The notes beneath the pieces were generated by a model, which ran no database searches, had not been told where the DNA came from, and saw only the letters and a program-made list of their open reading frames with translations. The translations under genes and the position numbers were made by a program. DNA of 64,000 nt, taken from assembly GCA_012976225.1 (NCBI GenBank), contig JAAVVG010000012.1, forward strand, positions 744,001-808,000. Reading direction: 5' to 3'. This document shows positions 1-9,911 of the stretch, in pieces. This DNA is from Golubevia sp. BC0850. Lineage: Eukaryota > Basidiomycota > Exobasidiomycetes > Golubeviales > Golubeviaceae. Numbering within the stretch: the stretch's first letter is position 1; each line of letters begins with the position of its first letter.

Positions 1-1
1 T

Positions 2-1195
2 CCAACCAATTTTCCCATCTTGCAAAACTCTCCTCTGATCTTCACCGCTAAGAGTTCTAACATCCTTTCTCAATTTCTCAATTTCAAAGCCTTTAGAATT
101 GATGAGTTCATGAATTAATGGATTGAATCTAGGAGTTGAATAATGAGGATTTGGTTTAGGTTTAGGTTCCTCATTTCCATTCTCTTGAACTCTAAGATTT
201 GTTTTGATTTCTTCTGGAGTAGCTAACAAATTGATCTTAGAGTCAATTCTCAAGACATGTTCGATTTGTAAAAGTGCTATCTTAGAAAGAGATAAGATCG
301 AAAAGGTTTCAGAAAGACTTAGAATTTTGATTTGTGACCTTGCAAGTTGAAGACTTCCTAAAGTTACTTCATCATTGAATTTCCATGATTTAGCTTCTTC
401 ACCTAATCTGAGAGTTTCTAAATGATTTGAAGATAGAGTTTGAAGAAATTCATGGATTTCTTTCATGGATTTTCCCAGGATTTCAGGACCTAAGTTGATG
501 ACTTTTGAAGGTAGAGGAGAGAATAATCCACCGTTTTCTGATCTTGGAGTTTCTGAAGGACCTAAAACATTGTTCATATAATCTTTCCAAGATGAACGCT
601 TCCCTTTAAGAGACTGTAATTCAGGTAGATCTAAGATTGGAGAATCAGATCTCGAAGATAGGTCTGCGAATGATTCGGCATCGTCCTTTGTGACTAACAA
701 TAAATGATCTCTTCCTTCTTTGAGCTCTGAGAGTGGATCATATCTTGCTAGAATCTGATCTTGATCCCCATTGGACGACCTTCTAAAGAAAGGTAATTGA
801 GAATCTACTGAAAGCCCATATGGCTCCTCTACCTCTGCCTGCTGCAACTGTTGCTCACCACCTTTAAGGTAACACTCATAGACCCCTCCCTCAAACTCAG
901 CTCTAGCATTTTGATATTCGTGTTCATCAGAAGACAGGGCAGGTCTATTGAACAGTTCTAATTGTTGGTGTTGATCTGGATTGGTTGGGATGATTCGATA
1001 GAAAGGTTGATGATTTCCTAAATGTTGAATAACGTTTTCATTTACGTTTGAATTCATTGAGTCAGTTGTTGATTTGAGTTTTGCTACTAATTCTACGCAA
1101 CTTGAAGATGAGGGAGACGTTGCCATTGAAGCTACAACTGAACTGATAAGGCAACTCGTAGCTGCCATCCCAGCTAGACTTGAAAGCTGAACCAT
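2..1195 (-). CDS. Hypothetical protein, 5' part only (runs off the window)
   Basis: An uninterrupted reading frame of 398 codons starts at an ATG at 1195 and is still open at the window edge, so the C-terminus is missing. I do not recognise the family. The N-terminus (MVQLSSLAGMAATSCLISSV) is mildly hydrophobic. The middle is acidic and polar. The second half is leucine-rich and helical-looking, and the last residues are basic and proline-rich. No intron is needed in the visible part. An F-box/LRR-type protein is conceivable from the leucine spacing, but no F-box is visible, so no function is assigned. The gene is supported by length and by absence of stops; its identity is unknown. Confidence 0.6.
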   Translation of the reverse strand, partial: MVQLSSLAGMAATSCLISSVVASMATSPSSSSCVELVAKLKSTTDSMNSNVNENVIQHLGNHQPFYRIIPTNPDQHQQLELFNRPALSSDEHEYQNARAEFEGGVYECYLKGGEQQLQQAEVEEPYGLSVDSQLPFFRRSSNGDQDQILARYDPLSELKEGRDHLLLVTKDDAESFADLSSRSDSPILDLPELQSLKGKRSSWKDYMNNVLGPSETPRSENGGLFSPLPSKVINLGPEILGKSMKEIHEFLQTLSSNHLETLRLGEEAKSWKFNDEVTLGSLQLARSQIKILSLSETFSILSLSKIALLQIEHVLRIDSKINLLATPEEIKTNLRVQENGNEEPKPKPNPHYSTPRFNPLIHELINSKGFEIEKLRKDVRTLSGEDQRRVLQDGKIGW

Positions 1196-1754
1196 AATCG
1201 GATGGGAAGAATAGATTCGATTGAGGATCCAAGCTTCAATCAATCTGGTTGATGATAAGAAAGATAGAGATGAAGATGGAGATTGGGGAGGCTCGTTGCG
1301 GAGAGAAGAACTTTCTAAGAGTAAGAATTATGGGGGACAGAGCGTGCGCGCTAAAAGGATCGGATGGCGCACGCACAAATGGGATGCGCACGCAAATCTT
1401 TTGACCACCTTTTGAACCAAATACCAAGTTTCTCTAATTCATCTTCCAAAAAAGACGATTCACTCTCTTTCAGATACTTGGATAGTACCTAAACATGCAT
1501 TTCAATGCATTCCCGGTGGGAAAATAGATCTCACACTGAAGAATTGGAAATGGCATAAAACTTTTCTTTGACTTTCTTGCAACCTTCTCACCCAAGAGGT
1601 TAGATATCATATCCATTTCTTGAGCCTCCAACCCGCTTTTAACATCTCCTTGAAAGGTTTTTGCTATACTGCAGCTGCCTTGTCCAAGAATCTGGCTTCA
1701 TATCAAGCGAGAGCGTCGATACTTTCGATGGAGTGGACTCTTTCCTCCCTCGAC
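1196..1754. other. Upstream region of the partial gene
   Basis: This stretch lies between the start of the leftward unknown gene and the hAT element. It contains one copy of a GC-rich dispersed repeat (1354-1419) and otherwise no convincing coding sequence. The short open frames present are low in complexity and lack splice or motif support. Confidence 0.4.
1354..1419 (-). repeat. Dispersed repeat copy A (GCGTGCGC motif)
   Basis: Read on the minus strand, this copy matches the plus strand at 3019-3064. The shared parts are a segment like GGTTCAAaAGGTGGTCAAAA, then GATTTGCGTGCGC, then CATCCGATCCTT. Copy A has about 19 extra bases inside, apparently a local duplication of the GTGCGTGCGC part. 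The two copies face each other about 1.6 kb apart and bracket the hAT element. They may be a duplicated promoter fragment or arms of an old inversion. Confidence 0.65.
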
Positions 1755-2479
1755 CAGGGCGGCTGGCAGCAGGTCGGGTCAGGTCAGGTCATGAGGGAAA
1801 TCCGACCTGACCTGACCTGGCGACCTGACCTGAGACCTGACGTTTTGAAGTGAGGGGGGAAGAAGTGGCGGTGGGGAGGAGCATGTCACCCCTTTTTTCT
1901 CTGGGTTGTTAACATTTAACTTCTCTAAGACCTCAAAAATGATGAGAAACTGTTTCTTCAAATGAAATTATTATGGAAGAGATGGAAATCGAGTGTTGAA
2001 GGAAGGATTGTTCAAAGCAAGGGGTAAGGGGTGAGAAACTCTAGATCGAGTCCAGATCTTACCTTTTGCAAGAGAACGAGACACCTTTCAAGTGATTAAA
2101 TTAAACTGAGGTCTCTCTCCTACGACGAAACGGGTTGACGAGTTTGGATACTAGAACTAGGCAAAAAAAACCGTCAGAGAAGGGGAAGCTCGTGTTGTTG
2201 TGACACACTGGTGGTGGAAATTGAAATGTCGTAGTAGCTTTTCAACTCTCAACTATCTCTAATCTTAGTCAAAAATAGATTTAAGGTCACATCTTTGGGA
2301 GTTTTCCATCCTCTTTCGTGACCTCAAAGCCTATACACCTATGTCCACTCGCGGGTCGTCAGGTCAGGTCATCCTGAGAGAAAATCCGACCTGACCTGAC
2401 GACCTGACCGGCCAAATGAGTGAGGTCAGGTCAGGTCACAGGTCGACCTTCGTGTCGACCTGACCTATTGCCAGCCCTG
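1755..2479. mobile_element. Non-autonomous hAT-type DNA transposon (MITE), 725 bp
   Basis: The element is bounded by a perfect 8-bp direct repeat, CCCTCGAC, at 1747-1754 and 2480-2487, the target-duplication length expected of hAT transposases. Its ends are inverted and of hAT type: the left end reads CAGGGCGGCTGGCAGCAGGTC and the right end, on the other strand, CAGGGCTGGCAATAGGTC. They align after a 3-base difference. Both subterminal regions are packed with GGTCA/TGACC pentamers, including hairpins with stems at 1777-1790/1804-1817 and 2358-2370/2388-2400. Subterminal repeats of this kind are typical transposase-binding sites in the family. The interior (about 1850-2340) shows no transposase frame, so the copy would have to be mobilised in trans. 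The intact target duplication suggests a fairly recent insertion. Confidence 0.86.
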
Positions 2480-2487
2480 CCCTCGAC

Positions 2488-3274
2488 CACTGCTCAAAGT
2501 CACATCTCGAGGCTACCGATTCTCAAGAGTGACAATCACACCACCAGAGGATTGAGTAAAGTACTATGTTTGATTTCAAGGGCGATTCGATTCATTCTTA
2601 TAGCATGTAAGGTTGGAGATGAGAAGAAATCGTACTTTGGACTCATTTTGTGGCTTGGAATTTATGGAAATGACCGATGCCAAAAGAGCCGAACTGAATC
2701 GAACATGAGGAAGGTGAGAGTTCCACATCTCATCAACGCTCTACAGTACTCTCATGTTTCTGGGACATTTGAATCACTTTAAACTAGATCAAATCACCTA
2801 CGAAGGACGACAGAGTCAACTTTGAGCCCAGGGAAGGGATTGGAAAGGTGAAAGAAGCAACTAAATTTGGTGGACAAGTCACTGAACACCTCGATCTACT
2901 TACCGATCTACTTTTTTCCCACTCTCTGACTTTGATATTATGTTTTGGAAGAAATTAAAGGCATTGATGGTCGACAGTAGAGATTATGAGGCGAGCCAGA
3001 TTGAGAAAACCTGGGATTGGTTCAAGAAGTGGTCAAAAGATTTGCGTGCGCCATCCGATCCTTAGGGTTAGAACCTTGGTCGGAGAAGCTGTGACAGTCG
3101 TTGACTGTGATTCAGAGCCTGCGTGGGAACTCGTGGTTTGAAGCGCAATCTCGGAGGTGAGTTTGAAAGTTTACTCTCCTGTTTTTTCAAAGACTCTGAG
3201 ATTTCTTGACCTAATCCCGAAGACCTTTCCTTCCTTTTCAGTTTCAGCCGGACCTCGCAGGCTACAGCAGGTGA
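2488..3274. other. Gene-poor stretch beside the hAT element
   Basis: I see no supportable gene here. Short open frames exist but lack motifs and consistent splice signals. The stretch contains dispersed repeat copy B (3019-3064). Confidence 0.4.
3019..3064 (+). repeat. Dispersed repeat copy B (GCGTGCGC motif)
   Basis: This is the partner of the copy at 1354-1419 in inverted orientation. It runs from a GGTTCAAGAAGTGGTCAAAA segment through GATTTGCGTGCGC to CATCCGATCCTT. It lacks the internal 19-base duplication of copy A. The sequence just downstream differs from that next to copy A, so the similarity is local. Confidence 0.65.
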
Positions 3275-3607
3275 AACTTCTTTTCTGCCTTGGTTTTCTT
3301 GAAACCAATAACTTCTTCTCTCGTCAAAGTCAATGGTTCTCCAACCTTTCTTATCGACTTTTCTCCTCATCAAGCCTCTTTTTTCAAATCTTACTCTTCC
3401 ATCATCCAACTTCCAATAGCCAACAAAGAATCAAGAGAAGGCTTCCGTTTCGAAATTTAATTCCTCAGAAGAACCAGCAGTGCAATCCTCGCATTATCAA
3501 AAGGAGAGAATGGAGCCTTCAAAGAGTTAGGCTGGGTTGAAAATGATAAAACACCTGTAACCAACAGCAATCGATTCTCTTCTTTAGATCTCTTCGTTCC
3601 CGTCTGA
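3275..3607 (+). pseudogene. Coding-like remnant, family unknown
   Basis: One frame reads like protein (segments NGSPTFLIDFSPHQASFF, ALSKGENGAFKELGWVEN and NRFSSLDLFVPV). It is interrupted by an in-frame TAA at 3458-3460 and ends at a TGA at 3605-3607. Upstream it is bounded by an in-frame TGA at 3272-3274. No plausible intron removes the internal stop. I do not recognise the family. It may be a decayed gene or chance open sequence in an accessory region. Confidence 0.3.
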
Positions 3608-3824
3608 CGACCCCCTTATCTCGAGATTTCTTTCCCTTTCCGTATGTGTTCTTCAATCTCGAATCACGTTTTAAAATTCCTCTTTCTAGTGATTGTATCC
3701 TTGCCCTTCTCTTCGAGTCTCTAGTTATCTCTCTATCAACCTTCAAACCTCAAGTAAGAGTGATCGACAGAGGAGAACGTCAACTCATGATAGAGGTCGC
3801 AAAAGACATCGACTCTCGACCTGA

Positions 3825-4025
3825 GAAAGTTCTACTTCATCTCCTCTATTTCTCTCGTCCTTAAAGGATCATTCTTCACTTTCAAGGGCGCCCAAATTTT
3901 TCGTCCCTAACAAGTCGAGTTCCAGCATTCGAGAGGTCAACACAGAGCTGATAAGGATCTCTGATGAGTTGGGACTGGACTTATCAACCACCAAAATACG
4001 CGAACCATGTACCCTTGTTGCCTGA
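3825..4025 (+). pseudogene. Fragment resembling the membrane protein at 58.99-59.77 kb
   Basis: A short open frame contains ELIRISDELGLDLSTTK. The small membrane protein encoded near 59.6 kb contains ELIRISNEQGLNISTSQ. Eleven of 17 positions are identical and most others are conservative. The frame stops soon after (TGA at 4023-4025), and the flanking membrane segments of the 59-kb protein are not visible. I infer a gene fragment or decayed paralogue; the match is short. Confidence 0.3.
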
Positions 4026-4285
4026 TCCAGGAGGAGAATGCGGCCATTGTAGCCAGGAAGAGAACGAGAAAGCTCCGTCATTTGAGGACGAGATAAGGAT
4101 TCGAAAGCTTGCAAAAGAGTTCTGTCCAAAACACCTCTGGTCAAGATGGAGGAAACCTTTTATTGGAAAGTGGTGCAGATGGTAGAAGAAAGAGAAGAAA
4201 GAGAAGAAGAAAGAATGATTCGATTGAATACTGATTGGCTGATTCGCTCAATTATTTGAGCGCTTGAGCTAGATTCCTTCAAAAG

Positions 4286-5054
4286 ATGAGATCTTTTTCG
4301 ACTTTTTCTTCTCTTCTCCTTTCTCATTTCTTCAACTCCAAATTCAAACCAATCAAAGATCTCGTTATGAACAGCAACAACTTCTTCTCTTCACCAGACT
4401 TATTGCTTTGGATCTTCAACTTCTTACCTTTTGATTGTATCAAGTCACTCGGTCAAGTCAACAAAGTTTTGAATTCCCTTTACAAGAACATGATCAATCG
4501 AGCCAATATTGGAATTTTCGCAACTTATATTTGGTTCAACCACATCAAGACCTTCCAACGTGTCAATCAAGCCTTAAGAGCCATGACTCTCTCCAAACCT
4601 CTATCGGAAGTCATGCTCCGCTCAGATATCTCTACATCAAAGCTTAAGGAGATTAGAGTGGAGTCAAATTGAGTAAAGAAAGTTATGAGGTAGATCGCAA
4701 AGGTCACATGATTAGAATTCTGCATTCAGGCATTCATCCTTTCTTTGGAGCAATCAGTTACTCTTTAGGTGAGCCTTAAGAAGACGTTTAGATCATGACT
4801 AAAACCACTTTCAATACTATGAAACCTGAGAAGACTCATGGATTAGATTTATATAAAGCAGCTTAGATAATGCAACTGAACCTGCTGTTTCTTCACTGCC
4901 CGTCGAACTCAAAGACCCAAAGCAACACTTTGTCATGTTGGACAGTAGAAGAACAGTCAAGGTAGTCGGAACCGATAGATCACTTTCTGAATCTGATGAG
5001 AAAATTCTCGTTGTCACTGTCGAAGATATCAGGAAAGCTTTCTGTAAAGATTAA
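4286..5054 (+). CDS. Possible small F-box-like gene, first junction unresolved
   Basis: The frame opening at 4286 (an alternative ATG lies near 4369) encodes an F-box-like stretch around LLLWIFNFLPFDCIKSLGQV, matching the usual pattern of a helix, IF..LP and a VNKxL helix. A later coding segment ending at donor 4769 joins in frame across a clean 98-base intron (4769-4866) to the exon 4867-5054. That exon encodes a charged C-terminus (segments KDPKQHFVMLDSRRTVKVV and ILVVTVEDIRKAFCKD) and a TAA. The junction between the F-box part and the middle segment could not be settled: the first frame hits a stop at 4670-4672, and the only in-phase intron I found would be about 40 bases. It is either a short real gene or a decayed F-box gene. 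Confidence 0.4.
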
Positions 5055-5877
5055 GCGAAAGTCAAATGTGAGTGAAGGAAAGATCCGTTTCTCGTTGCTT
5101 CATCTGTTCCCTTCCACTGGTTTAGTTCTGCTGGGATCTGATCTATTTCATTTCTGCTACCTTCTCTTCATACGCTTCTTTCCTATCCGCGAAAACTCGT
5201 TGATACACTTCAGACGAAGGAGATCACGTCCACTTCGAAGGATTCACTTCTCTTGAGAAACCTCCAAAAGGTTTTAGACTTGGACAAGTCAGTTGGGGTA
5301 TTTGATGGTCAAAATTGTGAAGGGATAAGATATTCACTCAGATGAGCTTCATCGTCATTTGAGTCTAGGTCCTGTTCAAAGGATTGGGAAGATGGTTTTG
5401 TTGTATTTTAGGTGCCTGTAAAGACTTATTTTCCCATGTTGCGAGCTCTTTCGATTGTCTTTGCGTTCTTAACTTTGTCGACACCCTGTCTAACAGCACT
5501 GCAGCTCGCTTTCCGATTCTTTCACATGTTCACAAAGCGAATAAAAAAAAGACAACAACATGTAGAAGAGGACTTGTATAGATCATAACATAGGGAACGG
5601 AAAGAGAGACACACACGACTGCTGAAACGTGAAGATGAAGGGAAAAGCTATCAGGGAACACGTTAATAAGGTTTGCGTCATTCGTTCATTTGAAATTCTC
5701 GACATGATTGGGAAAAAAAAGAAGGGAGAGGGAGAGAAGGTTACCAGATTCTTAGAAGTAGAAGGGAGCGAGAGAGAAGGACGAAGAGATTCGAGGTTGC
5801 GAAGCTGCAGAGGAACCTTTAGACTGATTAACCAGTCGAGAAAAAGACTTCCGGGATGTTTCTAATCAACTGCTGTT
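5055..5877. other. Gene-poor spacer
   Basis: I see no supportable gene. Open frames here are short and purine-rich. The right end is presumably the 3' untranslated region of the leftward GNAT-Mss4 gene. Confidence 0.4.
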
Positions 5878-8800
5878 TTAATTTTTCAAAAACCTATATC
5901 TGACTCTGTCAGCAGCGACCAACAATTCCTGTTGACCAACAGCTCTATCTCTATTCCCACCTGCATTGTTAACACCATCGATTTCTCTAGAGACTTGATC
6001 TGCTAAACCACCATTGGCCTGACTTTTATGTAAAAATGTGAAACCAAGTGGACCACAATCACATTCACCACAAGTGATGAATTTTACGATGAGAGGATCT
6101 CTATCAGATTTAGGAAGACTTAAAGTTGGAGGTTCATTATAAACCTTTTCATCTTCAATTGTAGGTTCTTTCTCTTTACTAGAAGGAGAACTTTCAGATT
6201 CAGAACTAGATAAAAAGTTACCAGTGAAACTTCTTTCTCTAACTCTTTCTCTCCAAGTACCTTTTCTGGTAGGTTTCTCTCTTTTAGGTTTCCCATCTAA
6301 ATCTTTTTCTTTCTCATTCCCACTTGAAGGATTTGAGATTGATTCTTGATTGTTAGGTAAATCTCCAGCTCCACCATTTTCAACACTAGTAGCATCTTTA
6401 ACCCAAGGGGGAATCCATTCTTGATCTTTTGAAAACCCAACATTTTCAAAACTCATTGGAGAATTGACTGACCAAAAACCTCTAAGTGGACCAGCACCAC
6501 TTAAATCCTGAGTAGAAATGTTAGCTCTAGGTGCTTTGTCAATTGAACTTGCTGCAGGAACTGGATTTGATAATGGTCCTGAAGGTGGTTTTGGATATTT
6601 CTTTTCTGGCAAACTTAGTTTTGGATCTAGCAGAGGACCCGCTTCACATAAGGTCCAATTTGAGGAACCTTTTTTCAAAAGGATAGAACCGCAATCTTCC
6701 ATAGGACAATAAAGTTCTGCTAAATTCGTTCCTAACTTTTGATTGACTAATCTTGCTTCTAGAGCTGCGAAAGAATCCTCAGCTGGAGTTTTAGCTGCTA
6801 AAGTTGCACCTAAAACTTGAGTATAAGGTTGAGATGGATTCGCAGCTCCTGAATTTTTTCGATTGGATAGAGAAGTAGATCTTAAAGCAGCTAAAATCGA
6901 TTCTTGATTGATTCCAGCTGGGAAGCCTGAATTGTTAGGATTTGAATTCTTGTTGGGTGAAGAAGTTGAACTTGGTAAACCCGAATTTAAAGCAATTGGA
7001 GAAGTCATCATCTCATTATCACCTTTTAAAATCTGATGATCAGAAACATTACCATCACTTTCATTTCCACTTCCTTTATTCTTAGTTTCCAACAACAAAG
7101 AACTAGCTTTCCTTTTCTCTTCTCTTTCTTTTTCTCTTTCCTTTTTACTTTCCTCCATTCTCAACTTATCATCTTCTCTATCTTTCCTTCTAGATTCTTC
7201 CAAACTTTCCAATCTCAATTTTTCCTCGTCTTTGTCTTTCTCGATGATATCTTTTCTCATCTCTAACCAACCACCACTACCATATTGAATATGACTATGA
7301 CCTAAAATCCTAAAACCGTTTTTCAAATAAAGGCCGGTTAATTCTTCATGTGCTAAAAGTGCGAAAGCTTCATATCCTCTTGCGATGTCAGTCTTTGATT
7401 TCTCTTTATTTCGATTGGAAAGCAAACTTGTGATTGGATTTCCACTATTACTATTCATCGAACTTAGGTTCTGAGAACTTGAATTTGAAGATCCAGGAGT
7501 CCCAGTTCCACTAGAAGACTTTGGTCTATCTCCACCACCACCTCTACCACTTTCCTCAGCATTTTTGATTCTTCTGTGAAATTCCTTGAGAAGAGTACTT
7601 GCGATTCCTCGATGTCTCCATTCCTTAGAGACCACCACTGAATGAATACAAACCAATGGAGTGCCTTCTTCAGCGGAATGAACTGACATGGATCTTAAGG
7701 TTAAAGCTGGAGATGCAGTTGCACAGATGAAACCAATCAGCTTCCTAGGAGCACTCGAGAAGGCTGAAACTGTTAATGGACCTGCAACTTTGGTTGGCGC
7801 TTGAGCTAGATAGGCTCCTAGGAATAGATGAGGCGCGTTGGTTTGTCGATATCTGAGGAGATGGCAGAATGAAAAAGAGGAGCGAGAATGGGTTTGAAGG
7901 AGAGAAGGGAAAAAAGAGAGGGATTGACATGAGGGACCACTCATTCGCTGCGTGGGATTTGGCTCTTCCTCCTGCTTCGCTATCACCAAGCTTGTCTATT
8001 CAATGGAAGGAATGACTCAGATCACTCTGAAAGGTGATCACATCGATTCTTTGACTGCACCTTGAGACGAGCGAACATCACCCAATTCATCTCCATGAGG
8101 TATACTCTCTTCTCGACTCTTGGCCACCCTACACAAAGCTCCTCATCGAGCTAAACAGAGACCACCAGCTCAACTCGACTTGGCTCTCGTCGCCCAGTCC
8201 CCTCCTATCTTTGCCGGGCATCATCACATCAGCGGCCACGTTTGCCTTTCCACTCACTTCAACTTCTCAAAGCTAGCAGCGTCTTCAGGAGGATAGCTAT
8301 TCCTCTCAATGACATAAGCCGCATTAATCTCATTAGCTCTTACGAGATCGAAAGTCATTCCAGGAGGTAATTTGCTTCCTCTGCTAGTACTGGTGAGGGT
8401 AGCGTTTGAGGTAGGAGGAGAAGGAGATTCCAAGGGCAGAGTGGAATTTGAAGAGTTACTAGTCTGAACAACCATGTTCGAAGATTGATTTCCGTTTAAA
8501 GAAGAAATGGAATTACTTAAATCTGGAGTGGTCGAACCTGAATTTGGATTGAGACGTTGTTCGGCAGGAGTGATTGAAGCTGATACCTTCTCCTTTTCCT
8601 TCTCCTTTCCTTTTGATGAAGATTTGGTTGTCGCAGAATTGGTTGCTGATCTTTGACTTTTATCTCTTTTAATATGATGACCTGGTTGAGGAGGTAAAGC
8701 GTCTGGATCGTTTGGATTATAAGTTGAGCCGTTGTTAGTGTTAGTTCTACTCAAATTTGGAGAAGTTGAAGGTGAAACTTCTGTTGAATAAGTTGAATTT

Positions 8801-8976
8801 GAATCCTTCACTGAAGTTAAACTTGTTAAATGATTATTCTTTAATAAACTTTGTGAAACTGATGGAGTTCTTGGTCGAGGATTGGAAGAAGAATGAGAAG
8901 ATGAAGATGAAGAAGGTGGGTTACCTTGCCGACTCAACGTCCTAGCTGGAGGTGGGAAGAATGCTAGTGGATTCAT
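5878..8976 (-). CDS. Arylalkylamine N-acetyltransferase (GNAT) fused to an Mss4/Dss4-like domain
   Basis: Two exons (8976-8258 and 7852-5878), joined across a 405-base intron with clean GTGAGT and CAG sites, give 897 residues in frame. The splice restores the AANAT family signature: ERNSYPPEDAASFEKLK in exon 1, then YRQTNAPHLFLGAYL in exon 2. Acetyl-CoA loop RHRGIA is at about 319-324 and the conserved Tyr of YLKNGF at about 415. The fold is split by a Ser/Asn-rich insert at about 339-395. A charged coiled-coil-like stretch (about 438-494) leads to an Mss4-type module: CPMEDC at about 622-627, CGECDCGPLGF at about 834-844 and LLVAADRVRY near the end, giving the expected four zinc-ligand cysteines. 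GNATs of this group acetylate arylalkylamines or polyamines; Mss4/Dss4 proteins bind nucleotide-free Rab GTPases. An upstream non-coding exon is likely, with an acceptor just 5' of the start and a donor near 9155. Confidence 0.88.
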
Positions 8977-9911
8977 CGACTCTGGTAGATTGAACTGCAA
9001 TTAGAATAGACGTTTCTATAGAAGGAAACTGGGAATGGGGATGAAAATGGGGCACCAAGAGGAAGAGAGTCAATTGAGTCTCTTGATAAGACTTCGGCAA
9101 CAAAGCCGAACAAACAAGGATTCTACTTCCCGAATCAGTTCCCTTCTTACTCACCTTGAATTTGTAGGATGGGATGGGATGGAATGGAAAGATAGCGAGA
9201 GAAGATGAGAAGCGAAGAGAAACAGAGAAAGAGAGAGAAATGGTTCTTGTGGGGGAAGAACTTTTTGATAAGGCATGGGTTCGTTCTAGACCACCTTGGC
9301 AGAATTGAATTGAACAGATGACTTGATTCTCAAAATGACATATTTCCAACCATCGGGGGAACTATCTCCTTCGGACTTCTCAATGGAAAGAATATGAGTA
9401 TGGAATAAATATGGGTATGGAAAGAATATGAGTACAAATTTGGGTGAGTAGAAAGAGAGAGAGAGAGAGGATTGATCTGTCCCGCTGTCCCATCGACGGG
9501 AGGGAGTCCAAAAAAGGGGAATGTTCTTTCTCTCAATCTATGCACTGGGACTTTTAGCTAGTCAGTTTTCTACAGTTCTTGGAAACTCAGAGGTAGCCCT
9601 ACAGACCTTGACAGACGGCAGACGGGCGACCTAGCGAGCAGCTGATGTCGACGTGAGCGAGATGCTTTTCCTTCCGGACGTTAGAGAGAATTTCAGACCA
9701 TCTCTTTTCCTTGGAATCAACAGAAGAAATTGAAAAGGAGTGAAGCTTTGAGAATTTATGGAGTAAGAGAAGAAGGGGAAGTGAAAGTGAACAGGTCCAA
9801 GAGAGCAAATTCCAGGAGTGAGGTATGAAAGTTCGAAACAAGGTAAAAGCAACCTACCAAACGTGAGCAAGAGCTCGACGTCTTGAGTGGTAGAAGCGTA
9901 TAAAATGAAAG
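8977..9911. other. Leader of the GNAT-Mss4 gene and intergenic spacer
   Basis: The part nearest the GNAT gene probably holds a 5'-untranslated exon ending near 9156, with the intron ending just before 9000. The rest includes a short GA-rich run near 9450-9470 and lies downstream of the first FAS1 gene. I see no separate gene. Confidence 0.45.

Noticed and set aside
9630-9870. Two overlapping leftward open frames upstream of the GNAT-Mss4 gene
   Set aside because: Leu/Ser/Phe-rich text with no motif, no good start context and no splice partner; typical of chance frames in this base composition.
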